A stretch of DNA of 64,000 bases from Gluconacetobacter entanii (GTDB lineage: Bacteria; Pseudomonadota; Alphaproteobacteria; Acetobacterales; Acetobacteraceae), in NCBI RefSeq assembly GCF_003206495.1, contig NZ_NKUF01000007.1, positions 1 to 64,000 of the forward strand, in the 5' to 3' direction. This document shows positions 46,957-55,614 of the stretch, in pieces; position 1 is the first letter of the stretch, and each line of letters starts with the position of its first letter. Under the pieces are notes generated by a model. That model was not told the DNA's origin. It did not search any database and worked only from the letters and a program-made list of their open reading frames with translations. A program made the position numbers and the translations under genes.

Positions 46957-47230
46957 ATGCAGCGGACGCATGTCGCCGTAGTGTAAAATAATACCCCTTA
47001 AATATTGTAAACATCGTAAACATTGAGGCATATCATGTGCCGTCATCCGCGCAGCGGATATGGTGTGCCATGATGTGGGTCCGCTCATGCCTGCTGCATG
47101 ACGGAAATGTCGGTCTGGAAAAAACAGCCATAAGGGCTGTGCGGGCAGGGGTACATCCCGCCCGGCCGTGCGAGATGATGTGAAACCTGAAACGTGTGGG
47201 GGCACCCACACGGGCGAGCTGGAGAGCGTG

Positions 47231-49531
47231 GTGAGTCAGCCCAAGATTAACGCCGAGATCCTGTTGCCTGCCATGGAACAGGCGATCGACCCCATCGTCA
47301 TCATCGATGAGCACAACAGCGTCATTTTCTTCAATCCCGCGGCGGAGCGCATGTGGGGCCTGCCACGCAAGGACGTGCTGGGCCGCAATGTCAGTTGCCT
47401 CGTGCCGCTCGACTACCGCAAGGACCATGACAGCTTCATCGCCCATAACCGCAGGACCGGGATCAACAAGATCGTCGGCACCTCGCGGGAGGTGGAGTTC
47501 ACCCGCGCGGACGGCGAATATGTGTGCGGCGAGCTTTCGATCTCCAAGGTGCAGTTGCCGGGCACGGACAAGACCTACTACATCGCGGTGATGAAGGACG
47601 CGACGGAGGAAAGCCAGAGGCGCAAGATCCTCATCCTCCAGAACGACGTGCTCCAGGCGCTGGCGGCCGACCTGCTGATCCAGGACGTGGCCGACCTGCT
47701 GTGCCGCCGCGTGGACAGCTTCGTGCCCAATTCGGTCGCGTGCCTGATCCTGATCGATTCCGACAACCGGCTGCAGATCCTCTCGGCCCCCGGCCTGCCC
47801 AAGCGCTATTTCAACGCGCTGGAGGGGCTGAAGCTGGAGCCCGCCGACATCGCCCGCCTGCAGCGTGAGCCGTCGTACAGCAACCATATCCTGTGGCACA
47901 ATTACCAGTCGATCGCGAAGTCGCTGGGGCTGGAACACTGCCGCTCCGCGCCGATCCGCACGCACAACAATCAGGTGTCGGGCCTGTTCGCGCTGTATTC
48001 GCGCGACCCCCATGCGCCGCAAAGCTGGCCGGAGCGGATCGTCGATGCCTGCATCCCGTTCTGCGCCCTTGCGGTGGAACAGAACGCGACGCGCCAGCAC
48101 ATCTCGCAACTGTCGAACTTCGATTCCCTGACGGGGCTGCTCAACCGCTCCTCGCTGCACAAGATCATCGACGAACTGATCATGCGCGAGGGCGACAGCC
48201 GCTTCTACCTGTTCATGATCGACATCGACCGCTTCCGCGACATCAACGATGCGCTGGGCCATGTCTATGCCGACCAGTTCCTGGTGGAAATCGGGCAGCG
48301 CATCCGTGACCTGGTGCAGGGGGATTATATCATCAGCCGCTCCGGCGGGGATGAATACATCGTCATCGTGCCCGACTGCACGCAGGAAAAGGCGGTCAAG
48401 TTCGCCGAACTGCTGTTCACCACCATCGCCAAGCCGATGCAGGTGGGTGAAAACACGCTCAGCATCTCGTGCAGCATCGGCATCAGCAGCTTCCCCGACA
48501 ACGGCCCCGACAGCGAATCCCTGCTCAGCAACGCGGATTCCGCCATGCGCCAGGCCAAGGCCGACGGGCGCGGCGTCTACCGCTTTGCCGGGCAGGAAAA
48601 GAACCAGGTGGCGCAGGACCGGCTTGTGCTCGGCTCCGCGCTGCGGGATTCGCTGGCGAAGGGGATGCTCAACCTGCATTACCAGCCGCAGGTCGAGGCG
48701 GCGAGCGGCGGCCTGTACGGGGTGGAGGCGCTGTCGCGCTGGCACCACCCGCACCTTGGCAACATCTTCCCCTCGCGCTTCATCGCGGTGGCGGAGGAAA
48801 CCGGACAGATCGAGGCCATTGGCCGCTGGTCCCTGCATGAGGCCTGCCGCCAGATGCGCCACTGGGACGATGCGGACGTGCATGTCCCCACCGTGGCCGT
48901 GAACCTGTCGGCGGTGCATTTCCGCAACCGCGCGCTGCCGGAATACATCTCCAACCTGCTGCGGCAGTTCAATCTGACGCCCGACCGCCTGACGGTGGAA
49001 ATCACCGAAAGCGTCATGATGGACAGCAGTAGCGACACGATCGACGTGCTGCACGCCATCCGCGACATGGGCTGTGGCCTGTCGATGGATGATTTCGGCA
49101 CGGGCTATTCCTCCCTGTCGCGCCTGACGCGCCTGCCGCTGAGCGAGATCAAGATCGACCGCAGCTTCATCAACGATTTCGAACACGACACCAACGCGCA
49201 GGCCGTGACCATGGCGGTCATCGGCATCGGGTCGCGCCTGGGCATGACCGTCGTGACCGAAGGCGTGGAGACCGAGCAGCAGCGCCTCCTGCTGGAGGAG
49301 CTGAAGTGCGACGTGATGCAGGGCTACCTGTTCGCCAAGCCGCTGCCCGCGCATGAACTGGAAAAATGGTATCGCGCGGGCAAGGCGCGGGGCACGTTCG
49401 TCCCGCCGGTCGCGGACCGTCCGGGCGCGCTGGAGATGCAGAAGGCCGAAAAGGACGCCGCAGAGGCCAGGGCCAAGGCGGCGCCGGCCGCCACGGCCGG
49501 GGCGCCGGTCGGGGGCAAGGCTGCGAAATGA
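47231..49531 (+). CDS. PAS-GAF-GGDEF-EAL c-di-GMP phosphodiesterase, probable heme sensor
   Basis: A 766-residue protein (GTG at 47231 after GGAGAG; GTG at 47168 is possible). PAS at about 9-125: KDHDSFIAHNRRTGINKIVG aligns with the E. coli DosP segment around heme ligand H77 (here H66). GAF about 140-300; GGDEF near 371 is GGDEY. EAL near 498 is intact: VEALSRW, VNLSAVHF, DDFGTGYSS near 620, EIKIDRS, EGVETEQQ. This is the order of the AxPDEA1 oxygen-sensing phosphodiesterase of cellulose-producing Komagataeibacter. Expected to cut c-di-GMP; paired with the cyclase 108 bases downstream. Ala-rich C-terminal tail. Confidence 0.9.
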   Translation: MSQPKINAEILLPAMEQAIDPIVIIDEHNSVIFFNPAAERMWGLPRKDVLGRNVSCLVPLDYRKDHDSFIAHNRRTGINKIVGTSREVEFTRADGEYVCGELSISKVQLPGTDKTYYIAVMKDATEESQRRKILILQNDVLQALAADLLIQDVADLLCRRVDSFVPNSVACLILIDSDNRLQILSAPGLPKRYFNALEGLKLEPADIARLQREPSYSNHILWHNYQSIAKSLGLEHCRSAPIRTHNNQVSGLFALYSRDPHAPQSWPERIVDACIPFCALAVEQNATRQHISQLSNFDSLTGLLNRSSLHKIIDELIMREGDSRFYLFMIDIDRFRDINDALGHVYADQFLVEIGQRIRDLVQGDYIISRSGGDEYIVIVPDCTQEKAVKFAELLFTTIAKPMQVGENTLSISCSIGISSFPDNGPDSESLLSNADSAMRQAKADGRGVYRFAGQEKNQVAQDRLVLGSALRDSLAKGMLNLHYQPQVEAASGGLYGVEALSRWHHPHLGNIFPSRFIAVAEETGQIEAIGRWSLHEACRQMRHWDDADVHVPTVAVNLSAVHFRNRALPEYISNLLRQFNLTPDRLTVEITESVMMDSSSDTIDVLHAIRDMGCGLSMDDFGTGYSSLSRLTRLPLSEIKIDRSFINDFEHDTNAQAVTMAVIGIGSRLGMTVVTEGVETEQQRLLLEELKCDVMQGYLFAKPLPAHELEKWYRAGKARGTFVPPVADRPGALEMQKAEKDAAEARAKAAPAATAGAPVGGKAAK

Positions 49532-49639
49532 TGTCACGGACCGCCGTGCCGGCGCGGCCATCGCGGCGGTCCCCACACTTTATGACTGAAGATTACTGTC
49601 TGAATTTTTTGATCCCCCGTTTTCAGGTCTGAGGGAAAA

Positions 49640-51358
49640 ATGTCATTGCAACACGATGATCGGCTACGCGCCCTTACTCACCAGGATGCGGATTTCTGGG
49701 CCGATCTGGTTGATGATGTCCTGATTGTCGCCATTACGGACCGTGATGGCGTGATTACCTATGTCAACGACAAGTTCTGCAAGGTCAGCAAATACTCCGC
49801 GGCGGAACTGCTGGGATCGACCCATCGCATCCTCAACTCCGGCTATCACGATGCGGCATTTTTCCAGGACATGTACCGCACCATCCAGTCGGGGCAGCCA
49901 TGGCGGGGCAATATCTGCAACCGGGCGAAGGACGGGACGATCTACTGGGTTGCGACGACCATCATTCCCAAATGCGGGCCGACGGGGGAGGTGGAGGGCT
50001 ATGTCGCCAGCCGCTTCGAGATCACCGAACTGATGAAGACGAAGGAGCGGCTGTCGGAACTGGCGGAAACCGATACGCTGACGGCGCTGCTCAACCGTGG
50101 GGGGTTCAACACTGCCCTGTCCGCAGCCCTTGGCCTGTCGAGCAAGGAGCCGCCGGAATCGCGCGCGCTGGTGATGTTCGACCTTGACGGGTTCAAGCAG
50201 ATCAATGACATCCACGGTCACCATGCGGGCGATATCGTCCTGCGTGTCGTCGCCTCGCGCCTTGTGGAACTGACGGACCCCGATGATCCCATCAGCCGCC
50301 TTGGCGGGGACGAATTCGCCATCGTCCTGAACAAGACCCTGCGCAGCGTGCCGCTGGAAAAATACATGGACCGGCTGCAGGCGGCCCTTGAACGCCCGAT
50401 CGACATCGAGACCGTGACCGTCAGCATTTCGGGCAGCATCGGCGCCGTCTTCCTCGATGCGCGCGAAAGTGTCGAGGACATGCAGAAGAACGCCGACATG
50501 GCGCTGTATGCGGCCAAGCGCGCGGGCGGCAAGCAGGAGCAGATGTTCACCGCCGCCCTGCACCATCGCGCGCAGGTCCGCAGCCAGATCCTGATCGAGG
50601 CGCGCAGCGGCGTGAAGAATGGCCAGTTCGAGGTCTATTACCAGCCGATCCTGAACTGCCACACCTGCCAGCTTGACCAGATCGAGGCGCTGCTGCGCTG
50701 GCACCATCCCGAACGCGGCCTGCTGGCGGCGGAGGATTTCGCCGACGTCTTCACTGACTCCACCCTGACGCAGGCGATGGTGCCGTCGATGATCGCGTCG
50801 TTCCAGCGCGACGTCGCATTGTGGAACAGCACCGGGCAGCCCCCGCGCCAGCTTGCGATCAACATGTCACGCATGGACCTTGGCCGTGCGGAATACCGCG
50901 AGGAACTGGAACAGTCGCTGCGTGAATTCGGCCTGTCGCCCGCCAATTTCGTGCTGGAGGTGACGGAACCGATGCTGCAGGGCCGCCGGGCGGAGCAGAG
51001 CATGCACAACATCCGCGAACTTGGCGCCGCGGGTTTCCAGATCGCGATGGACAATTTCGGCAAGGGCGAGACGATGCTGCGTCACCTGCGGGACCTGCCG
51101 TTCACGCAGCTCAAGATCGACCAGTCGCTTGTGACCGGCATCGTGGACAATCCGGGCGATCGCGATGTGCTCGCCAGCCTGATCGGCCTGGGGCAGGTTT
51201 ACGGGCTGGAAGTCACGGTGGAGGGCGTGGAGACGCGCGCGCAGTTCGATATCGTCCACGCGATGAAGCCGGACCGGGTGCAGGGCTTCTTCATCTCGCC
51301 CGCGCTGTCGTCGCAGGCGCTGCTGAAGCTGCCGTCGCGCTTTGAAATCGCGGCGTAA
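49640..51358 (+). CDS. PAS-GGDEF-EAL diguanylate cyclase
   Basis: A 572-residue protein: PAS at about 15-130 (DGVITYVNDKFCKVSKYSAA, DGTIYWVATTIIPK), GGDEF domain with intact RLGGDEFAIVL near 222, and an EAL domain (IEALLRWHHPERG near 348). In the EAL domain DDFGTG is replaced by DNFGKG (near 470), losing a metal-binding aspartate, so only cyclase activity is expected. The inhibitory RxxD site before GGDEF is not canonical (DPDD). Makes c-di-GMP, the activator of cellulose synthase in these bacteria, opposing the upstream phosphodiesterase. Confidence 0.9.
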   Translation: MSLQHDDRLRALTHQDADFWADLVDDVLIVAITDRDGVITYVNDKFCKVSKYSAAELLGSTHRILNSGYHDAAFFQDMYRTIQSGQPWRGNICNRAKDGTIYWVATTIIPKCGPTGEVEGYVASRFEITELMKTKERLSELAETDTLTALLNRGGFNTALSAALGLSSKEPPESRALVMFDLDGFKQINDIHGHHAGDIVLRVVASRLVELTDPDDPISRLGGDEFAIVLNKTLRSVPLEKYMDRLQAALERPIDIETVTVSISGSIGAVFLDARESVEDMQKNADMALYAAKRAGGKQEQMFTAALHHRAQVRSQILIEARSGVKNGQFEVYYQPILNCHTCQLDQIEALLRWHHPERGLLAAEDFADVFTDSTLTQAMVPSMIASFQRDVALWNSTGQPPRQLAINMSRMDLGRAEYREELEQSLREFGLSPANFVLEVTEPMLQGRRAEQSMHNIRELGAAGFQIAMDNFGKGETMLRHLRDLPFTQLKIDQSLVTGIVDNPGDRDVLASLIGLGQVYGLEVTVEGVETRAQFDIVHAMKPDRVQGFFISPALSSQALLKLPSRFEIAA

Positions 51359-51361
51359 GCG

Positions 51362-51826
51362 ATGACGCAGGGTGATGCCCCCACGGGCGCGGTGCAGCTT
51401 GACGCATCCGTCCCGCGCGCGGACGTTGCGGGATGGGCCAATACGCGGCGCATCATGCATGTCCGTCACGAGGGCGATGACGCGGTGCTGCCTGCCTTTG
51501 TGACCACGGCGGGGTGGGCGCGCCTGCTGGAGCGGTACTGTACGGGGGAGGGGCCGGTGGACGGGCCGGGTGGCCGCCTGTCGCCCACGCGGGTGATGCT
51601 GGGTCTGGATCGTGCGATCGGCCGCCTGATGGATGCCGCCGCGGGCGAGGATGCGCGTGCGGGCCGGGCGCTTCGGGCGGGATATGCGGTGCATTCCGAC
51701 CTGTTCGACCCGGCGGGCGGGGAGGTTCTCCTGCGCCTTGTGGTGGATCGCGATACCGGGGTGGCCTGCGTGATCGCTGGCATGCCGGAGGACCTGGCGC
51801 CGCTGGACCTGCCGCCGCTGGCCTGA
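51362..51826 (+). CDS. Hypothetical protein, third gene of the c-di-GMP operon
   Basis: A 154-residue soluble protein starting 3 bases after the cyclase stop. It has WANTRRIMHVRHEGDDAVLP, AGWARLLERYCTGEG and LSPTRVMLGLDRAIGRLM. No known domain recognised, no signal peptide. The cdg1 operon of Komagataeibacter also ends in a small gene of unknown function, so it may be a partner of the cyclase or phosphodiesterase; I cannot confirm homology. Confidence 0.65.
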   Translation: MTQGDAPTGAVQLDASVPRADVAGWANTRRIMHVRHEGDDAVLPAFVTTAGWARLLERYCTGEGPVDGPGGRLSPTRVMLGLDRAIGRLMDAAAGEDARAGRALRAGYAVHSDLFDPAGGEVLLRLVVDRDTGVACVIAGMPEDLAPLDLPPLA

Positions 51827-51881
51827 AGTCCCTTCTTTTTCTGGAGAAAAAGAAGCAAAAAGACTTTAATACTTCAACAAT

Positions 51882-51935
51882 TAAAAGTTTTTGGTGAAGC
51901 TTTTTCCAAAAAGCTTCAAAAGATGCCGCCTTCCC
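51882..51935. repeat. Family 2 palindrome, copy D (partial)
   Basis: AAAAGTTTTTGG is followed by a perfect TGAAGCTTTTT-N2-AAAAAGCTTCA (51894-51917) and ATGCCGCCTT. The second hairpin and right outer arm are degenerate. It lies between the convergent c-di-GMP operon and the ClC gene. Confidence 0.82.
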
Positions 51936-51948
51936 GGAAAAAAAGCCC

Positions 51949-53316
51949 TCATGACCGCGCCGACACACTCCCCGGCGCGGCAGGCCGTGTCAGCGGCCCC
52001 GGCAGGTGGGTCAGGCGTGCGCACCCGCGTGCCACGGCCACGCACAGCGCCATGGCGAGGCACATCGGGAACCACATGTCATGCCCGACGCGGGTGAATT
52101 CGATCCCCAGCGCCAGCGCCGTCATGGGCATGGCCATGAACGTGCCGAGGAAGGCGACCCCACCGATCAGGGCGGCGGCATCGGCGGGCACGGCAGGGGC
52201 GGCGAGGTTCCATCCCGCGACCAGCACGCTTGAGAGCAGCGCACCCATCGTCAGGCTTGGCGTCAGCAGGCCGCCGGCTGCCCCCGCCCGCAGCGCGCCC
52301 ATGACGACGACGATTTTCAGCACCAGCAGTTCCGCGCCCAGCGTCGCGCCGATGCGGCCCGCCACCGCCAGTTGCGTCGGACCGCGCCCGTTGCCCGGAA
52401 GCTGCGGGAACAGGCACGCCAGCAGGCCGATGGCCGTAAAGACCGCAAGGCACCATGCGATACGCGCCGTCCCCGACGCCGCGCGGTTCTGCGCCAGTGT
52501 GCCGAGGGTCTTGATCGCATGGGCGCACACGCCGATGACCGGTGCGGCGCAGATGGCCCACATCATGATGGCGGGCGTCAGCGGCATGGGGCCGATGTCG
52601 TACTGCTGCACGTTGCCAAGGGCGATCCACGGCACCACGGCGGCAATGCCGCACGCACCAAGCGCCGCCATCGCCGCACGGGGCGAAAATGCCTTGAGCA
52701 GAACTTCGAGGATGAACAGCGTGCCCGCCAGCGGCACGTTATAGACCGCAGCCAGTCCCGCCCCCGCGCCACAGGCGATGATGATGCGCGCATCCCCCGG
52801 CGCAAGGCCCAGCAGGCGCCCCCCGCGGGAGGCGAGCAGCGCCCCGAATTCACGCGGCGCGGCCTCCCGCCCCAGGGGGGAGCCAAGGGCGACGGTCACG
52901 ATCTGCAGCAGCACATGGATGGTCGTGGACATCGCGGGCATGGCCTTGCCCGGCGCATCGCCACGCCCCACGGCGGCCGTGACGCTGACCAGTGGCCGTC
53001 CCGCGCGTTGCAGTCCCCACCAGCCAAACCCCGCGACCACGCCGCAGGTGAACAGGGCCGCCACCCGCCGCCATGGTGGCGCGGCGCTGACGCCGGCAAG
53101 GAAGTTGTGCGGCCCGCCCGCCTGCCCATAGCCATAGGCGACATGCTGGACCGCATGCAGCGCCAGCGCCAGCGCCATCCCGCCCAGTCCGGACATGATC
53201 CCGGTTGCAATGACCGCAAGGACCATGCGCGCGCCGGGCATCGCGGTGGATGCCGCGGGCGGGACGGGCGATGCGGCGGTGGAGGAGGCGCGGGTGGGGG
53301 CGGGGGGCTGGGTCAT
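51949..53316 (-). CDS. ClC-family chloride channel/antiporter
   Basis: A 455-residue polytopic membrane protein. ALGSPLGREAAPREFGALLA near 145-160 is the GKEGP-type ClC motif, GAGAGLAAVYNVPLAGTLFI contains the second selectivity segment, and AGAAGGLLTPSLTMGALLSS the third. No C-terminal CBS domains. It moves chloride, possibly exchanging protons, useful in acid resistance of acetic acid bacteria. Gene is convergent with the c-di-GMP operon. Confidence 0.9.
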   Translation of the reverse strand: MTQPPAPTRASSTAASPVPPAASTAMPGARMVLAVIATGIMSGLGGMALALALHAVQHVAYGYGQAGGPHNFLAGVSAAPPWRRVAALFTCGVVAGFGWWGLQRAGRPLVSVTAAVGRGDAPGKAMPAMSTTIHVLLQIVTVALGSPLGREAAPREFGALLASRGGRLLGLAPGDARIIIACGAGAGLAAVYNVPLAGTLFILEVLLKAFSPRAAMAALGACGIAAVVPWIALGNVQQYDIGPMPLTPAIMMWAICAAPVIGVCAHAIKTLGTLAQNRAASGTARIAWCLAVFTAIGLLACLFPQLPGNGRGPTQLAVAGRIGATLGAELLVLKIVVVMGALRAGAAGGLLTPSLTMGALLSSVLVAGWNLAAPAVPADAAALIGGVAFLGTFMAMPMTALALGIEFTRVGHDMWFPMCLAMALCVAVARGCARLTHLPGPLTRPAAPGSVSARS

Positions 53317-53659
53317 GGCGGCCCAATTCTATGCAGGATGTGCGTGCGCGATGCAAAAGCCGATGCAAAAAACATGTGCAAAAACCCCTGCGTTACCGGG
53401 GCTTAGGCAGGAGTGCGCCCGACTGTGGCAATCGTGTTGCGGGGCGTGATTGAAAAGACACTCCACGCCTTGCGGAATCGCAATGATTGCTTGCATGGAT
53501 TCATCATGTCGGGAATATGGCACCATGGGGCGTTCGTGTTGGTCCGCGGACATGACACGGGGACAGGACACGGGTGATCCGGTTTTCGGGGCGCGCGCGC
53601 GGGTATCGCCAGCAGCGCCACGGGCCCATTGCGTACGCAGGTCGGGGAAGGAAAAAGAC
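53317..53659. other. Gap between clc and glnK with short direct repeats
   Basis: No gene supported. Near the clc start, GCAAAA recurs at 53353, 53365 and 53378 in imperfect 12-13-bp repeats (GATGCAAAAGCC and relatives). The rest should hold the glnK promoter; a sigma-54-like element at 53518 has wrong spacing and was not accepted. GGGGAAGGA is the glnK ribosome site. Confidence 0.5.
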
Positions 53660-53998
53660 ATGAAGTTCGTCATTGCGGTCATCAAGCCGTTCAAGCTTGA
53701 TGAGGTCAGGGAGGCGCTTTCCTTGATCGGCGTCGATGCCCTGACCGCGACCGAGGTCAAGGGATATGGTCGGCAGAAGGGCCAGACCGAGATCTATCGC
53801 GGGGCGGAATACAACATCCAGTTCCTGCCGAAGATCAAGCTGGAGATCGCCGTTCCCGACGCCGTGGCCGACCGCGTGATGGAAGTGATCCAGGCCGCGG
53901 CCAATACCGGCAAGATTGGCGATGGAAAGGTTTTTGTCCTCGATCTGGAAAAGGCCATGCGGATCAGGACCCAGGAAACGGGAGAAAACGCGCTGTGA
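53660..53998 (+). CDS. glnK: Nitrogen regulatory protein P-II
   Basis: A 112-residue P-II protein from the ATG at 53660. MKFVIAVIKPFKLDEVREAL, then the T-loop KGQTEIYRGAEYNIQFLPK with Y51, the uridylylation site, and the C-terminal TGKIGDGKVFVLDLEKAMRI. Linked to amtB by a GTGA overlap, hence GlnK rather than GlnB. It binds and blocks AmtB when nitrogen is plentiful and signals 2-oxoglutarate/ATP status. Confidence 0.95.
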   Translation: MKFVIAVIKPFKLDEVREALSLIGVDALTATEVKGYGRQKGQTEIYRGAEYNIQFLPKIKLEIAVPDAVADRVMEVIQAAANTGKIGDGKVFVLDLEKAMRIRTQETGENAL

Positions 53999-55377
53999 AC
54001 AAGATGACCGCCGCGCTGCTGCGCGGGTGTGCCCCGGTGGCGGCCTTTGCCGTGGCGATGGGGGGTGCGTCCGCCCTTGCCGCCGATGCCGCGTCCACCC
54101 CGCCCGCCATCGATACCGGTGACACGGCATGGATGCTGGTCAGCACCGCGCTGGTGCTGATGATGACGATCCCGGGTCTTGGCCTGTTCTATGCCGGCAT
54201 GGTGCGCAAGAAGAACGTGCTGGCGACGCTGATGCAGTCGTTCGCGATCTGCTGCATCATGACGGTGGTGTGGATGGTCGTGGGCTACAGCCTGACCTTC
54301 ACGTCGGGCAATGCGTTCATCGGCGGCCTGTCGCGCGTGATGCTCAATGGCATGGGGGCCGGGATTTCCAAGGGGTCCGACGTCGCGTTCACCATGGCGG
54401 CGGGCACGCCTGCGGCCACGACCATGACCATCCCCGAAAGCGTGTGGATGACGTTCCAGATGACGTTCGCCATCATCACGCCCGCCCTGATTGCCGGTGC
54501 ATTCGCCGAACGCATGAAGTTCAGCGCGCTGTGTGTCTTTACCATCGTGTGGTCGCTGCTGGTGTACGTGCCGGTCGCGCACTGGGTCTGGGGGCCGGAC
54601 GGATGGGTCGCGGCAAGGATCGGGGCCATCGACTTTGCCGGGGGCACGGTCGTGCATATCAATGCCGGTATTGCGGGCCTGGTCGCCGCCCTGGTGATCG
54701 GGCGGCGCAAGGGGTACGGGCATGATGACATGTCGCCGTACAACCTGACCTACGCCATCATTGGCGCGTCCCTGCTGTGGGTTGGCTGGTTCGGGTTCAA
54801 TGCCGGTTCCGCCGGCGGGGCGAACGGGCGCGCGGGCATGGCGATGGCCACGACCCAGATCGCCGCCGCTGCCGCCGGTGTCGCATGGATGTGCGCCGAA
54901 TGGGTCAAGACCGGCAAGCCGACGGTGCTGGGCATCATTTCCGGCGCGGTCGGTGGCCTGGTGGCGATCACGACGGCGGCGGGCTTCGTCCTGCCGGGCG
55001 GTGCGCTGGCGATCGGGCTTGTGGCCGGTGTCGTGTGTTTCTGGGGGGCCACCGGCCTGAAGCACATGATGGGATATGACGACAGCCTCGACGCGTTTGG
55101 CGTGCATGGCATCGGCGGGATCGTCGGCGCGCTGCTGACGGGGGTGTTCGCCTATGGCCCGCTGTCGGCCACCGACGCCAGCCCCGAGGGCGTCAGCGGT
55201 TCATTCGCGCAGTTCCTGGCGCAGGCGGAATCGGTGGGTGTCACCATCGTCTGGTGCGCGGTGCTGACGTTCGTGATCCTCAAGGCGGTGGACCTGACGA
55301 TCGGCCTGCGTGTCACCCCGGACGAGGAGATGGAAGGTCTCGACATGGCGCTGCATGGGGAGCGCATCAATTCCTGA
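53995..55377 (+). CDS. amtB: Ammonium transporter AmtB
   Basis: A 460-residue ammonium channel starting with GTG (overlap with glnK; ATG at 54004 alternative). A signal peptide (to about ALAADA), then 11 helices; GDTAWMLVSTALVLMMTIPG is the first. PDGWVAARIGAIDFAGGTVV and MGYDDSLDAFGVHGIGGIVG carry conserved pore histidines. Trimeric channel for NH3/NH4+, gated by GlnK. A terminator follows at 55413. Confidence 0.95.
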   Translation: MNKMTAALLRGCAPVAAFAVAMGGASALAADAASTPPAIDTGDTAWMLVSTALVLMMTIPGLGLFYAGMVRKKNVLATLMQSFAICCIMTVVWMVVGYSLTFTSGNAFIGGLSRVMLNGMGAGISKGSDVAFTMAAGTPAATTMTIPESVWMTFQMTFAIITPALIAGAFAERMKFSALCVFTIVWSLLVYVPVAHWVWGPDGWVAARIGAIDFAGGTVVHINAGIAGLVAALVIGRRKGYGHDDMSPYNLTYAIIGASLLWVGWFGFNAGSAGGANGRAGMAMATTQIAAAAAGVAWMCAEWVKTGKPTVLGIISGAVGGLVAITTAAGFVLPGGALAIGLVAGVVCFWGATGLKHMMGYDDSLDAFGVHGIGGIVGALLTGVFAYGPLSATDASPEGVSGSFAQFLAQAESVGVTIVWCAVLTFVILKAVDLTIGLRVTPDEEMEGLDMALHGERINS

Positions 55378-55412
55378 TCCCCGGCCTGTCCGGTGGGATG
55401 TGGGTGAAGGAA

Positions 55413-55437
55413 GGCGGGGCATGTCCCCGCCTTTTTT
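55413..55437 (+). terminator. Intrinsic terminator after amtB
   Basis: GGCGGGG pairs with CCCCGCC across a 4-5-base loop and is followed by TTTTTT. It separates amtB from the porin gene, so the porin probably has its own promoter. Confidence 0.88.
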
Positions 55438-55614
55438 CATGTCCCGCGCCCGGCCATATTGCGCCCGCGGAATGTTGCGTATTCGCAATATGGTATGTGA
55501 TGATTTTGACACATACCCTGCCGAATGTTACGGATGAAAGAGTGTTCTGAAATGTGGATAAATCCTAAACATCCATACGGAATCTATAATTAAGTCGGCA
55601 GCGGGGGCAGCTTC

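Noticed and set aside
47033-49576. Minus-strand open frame of 847 codons opposite the c-di-GMP phosphodiesterase
   Set aside because: It is antisense to a gene with clear PAS, GAF, GGDEF and EAL motifs and has His/Arg/Gly-rich shadow composition.
53518-53533. Sigma-54-like promoter (TGGCAC...GGC) before glnK
   Set aside because: The spacing between the GG and GC elements is one base short of consensus and the TTGC box is missing.
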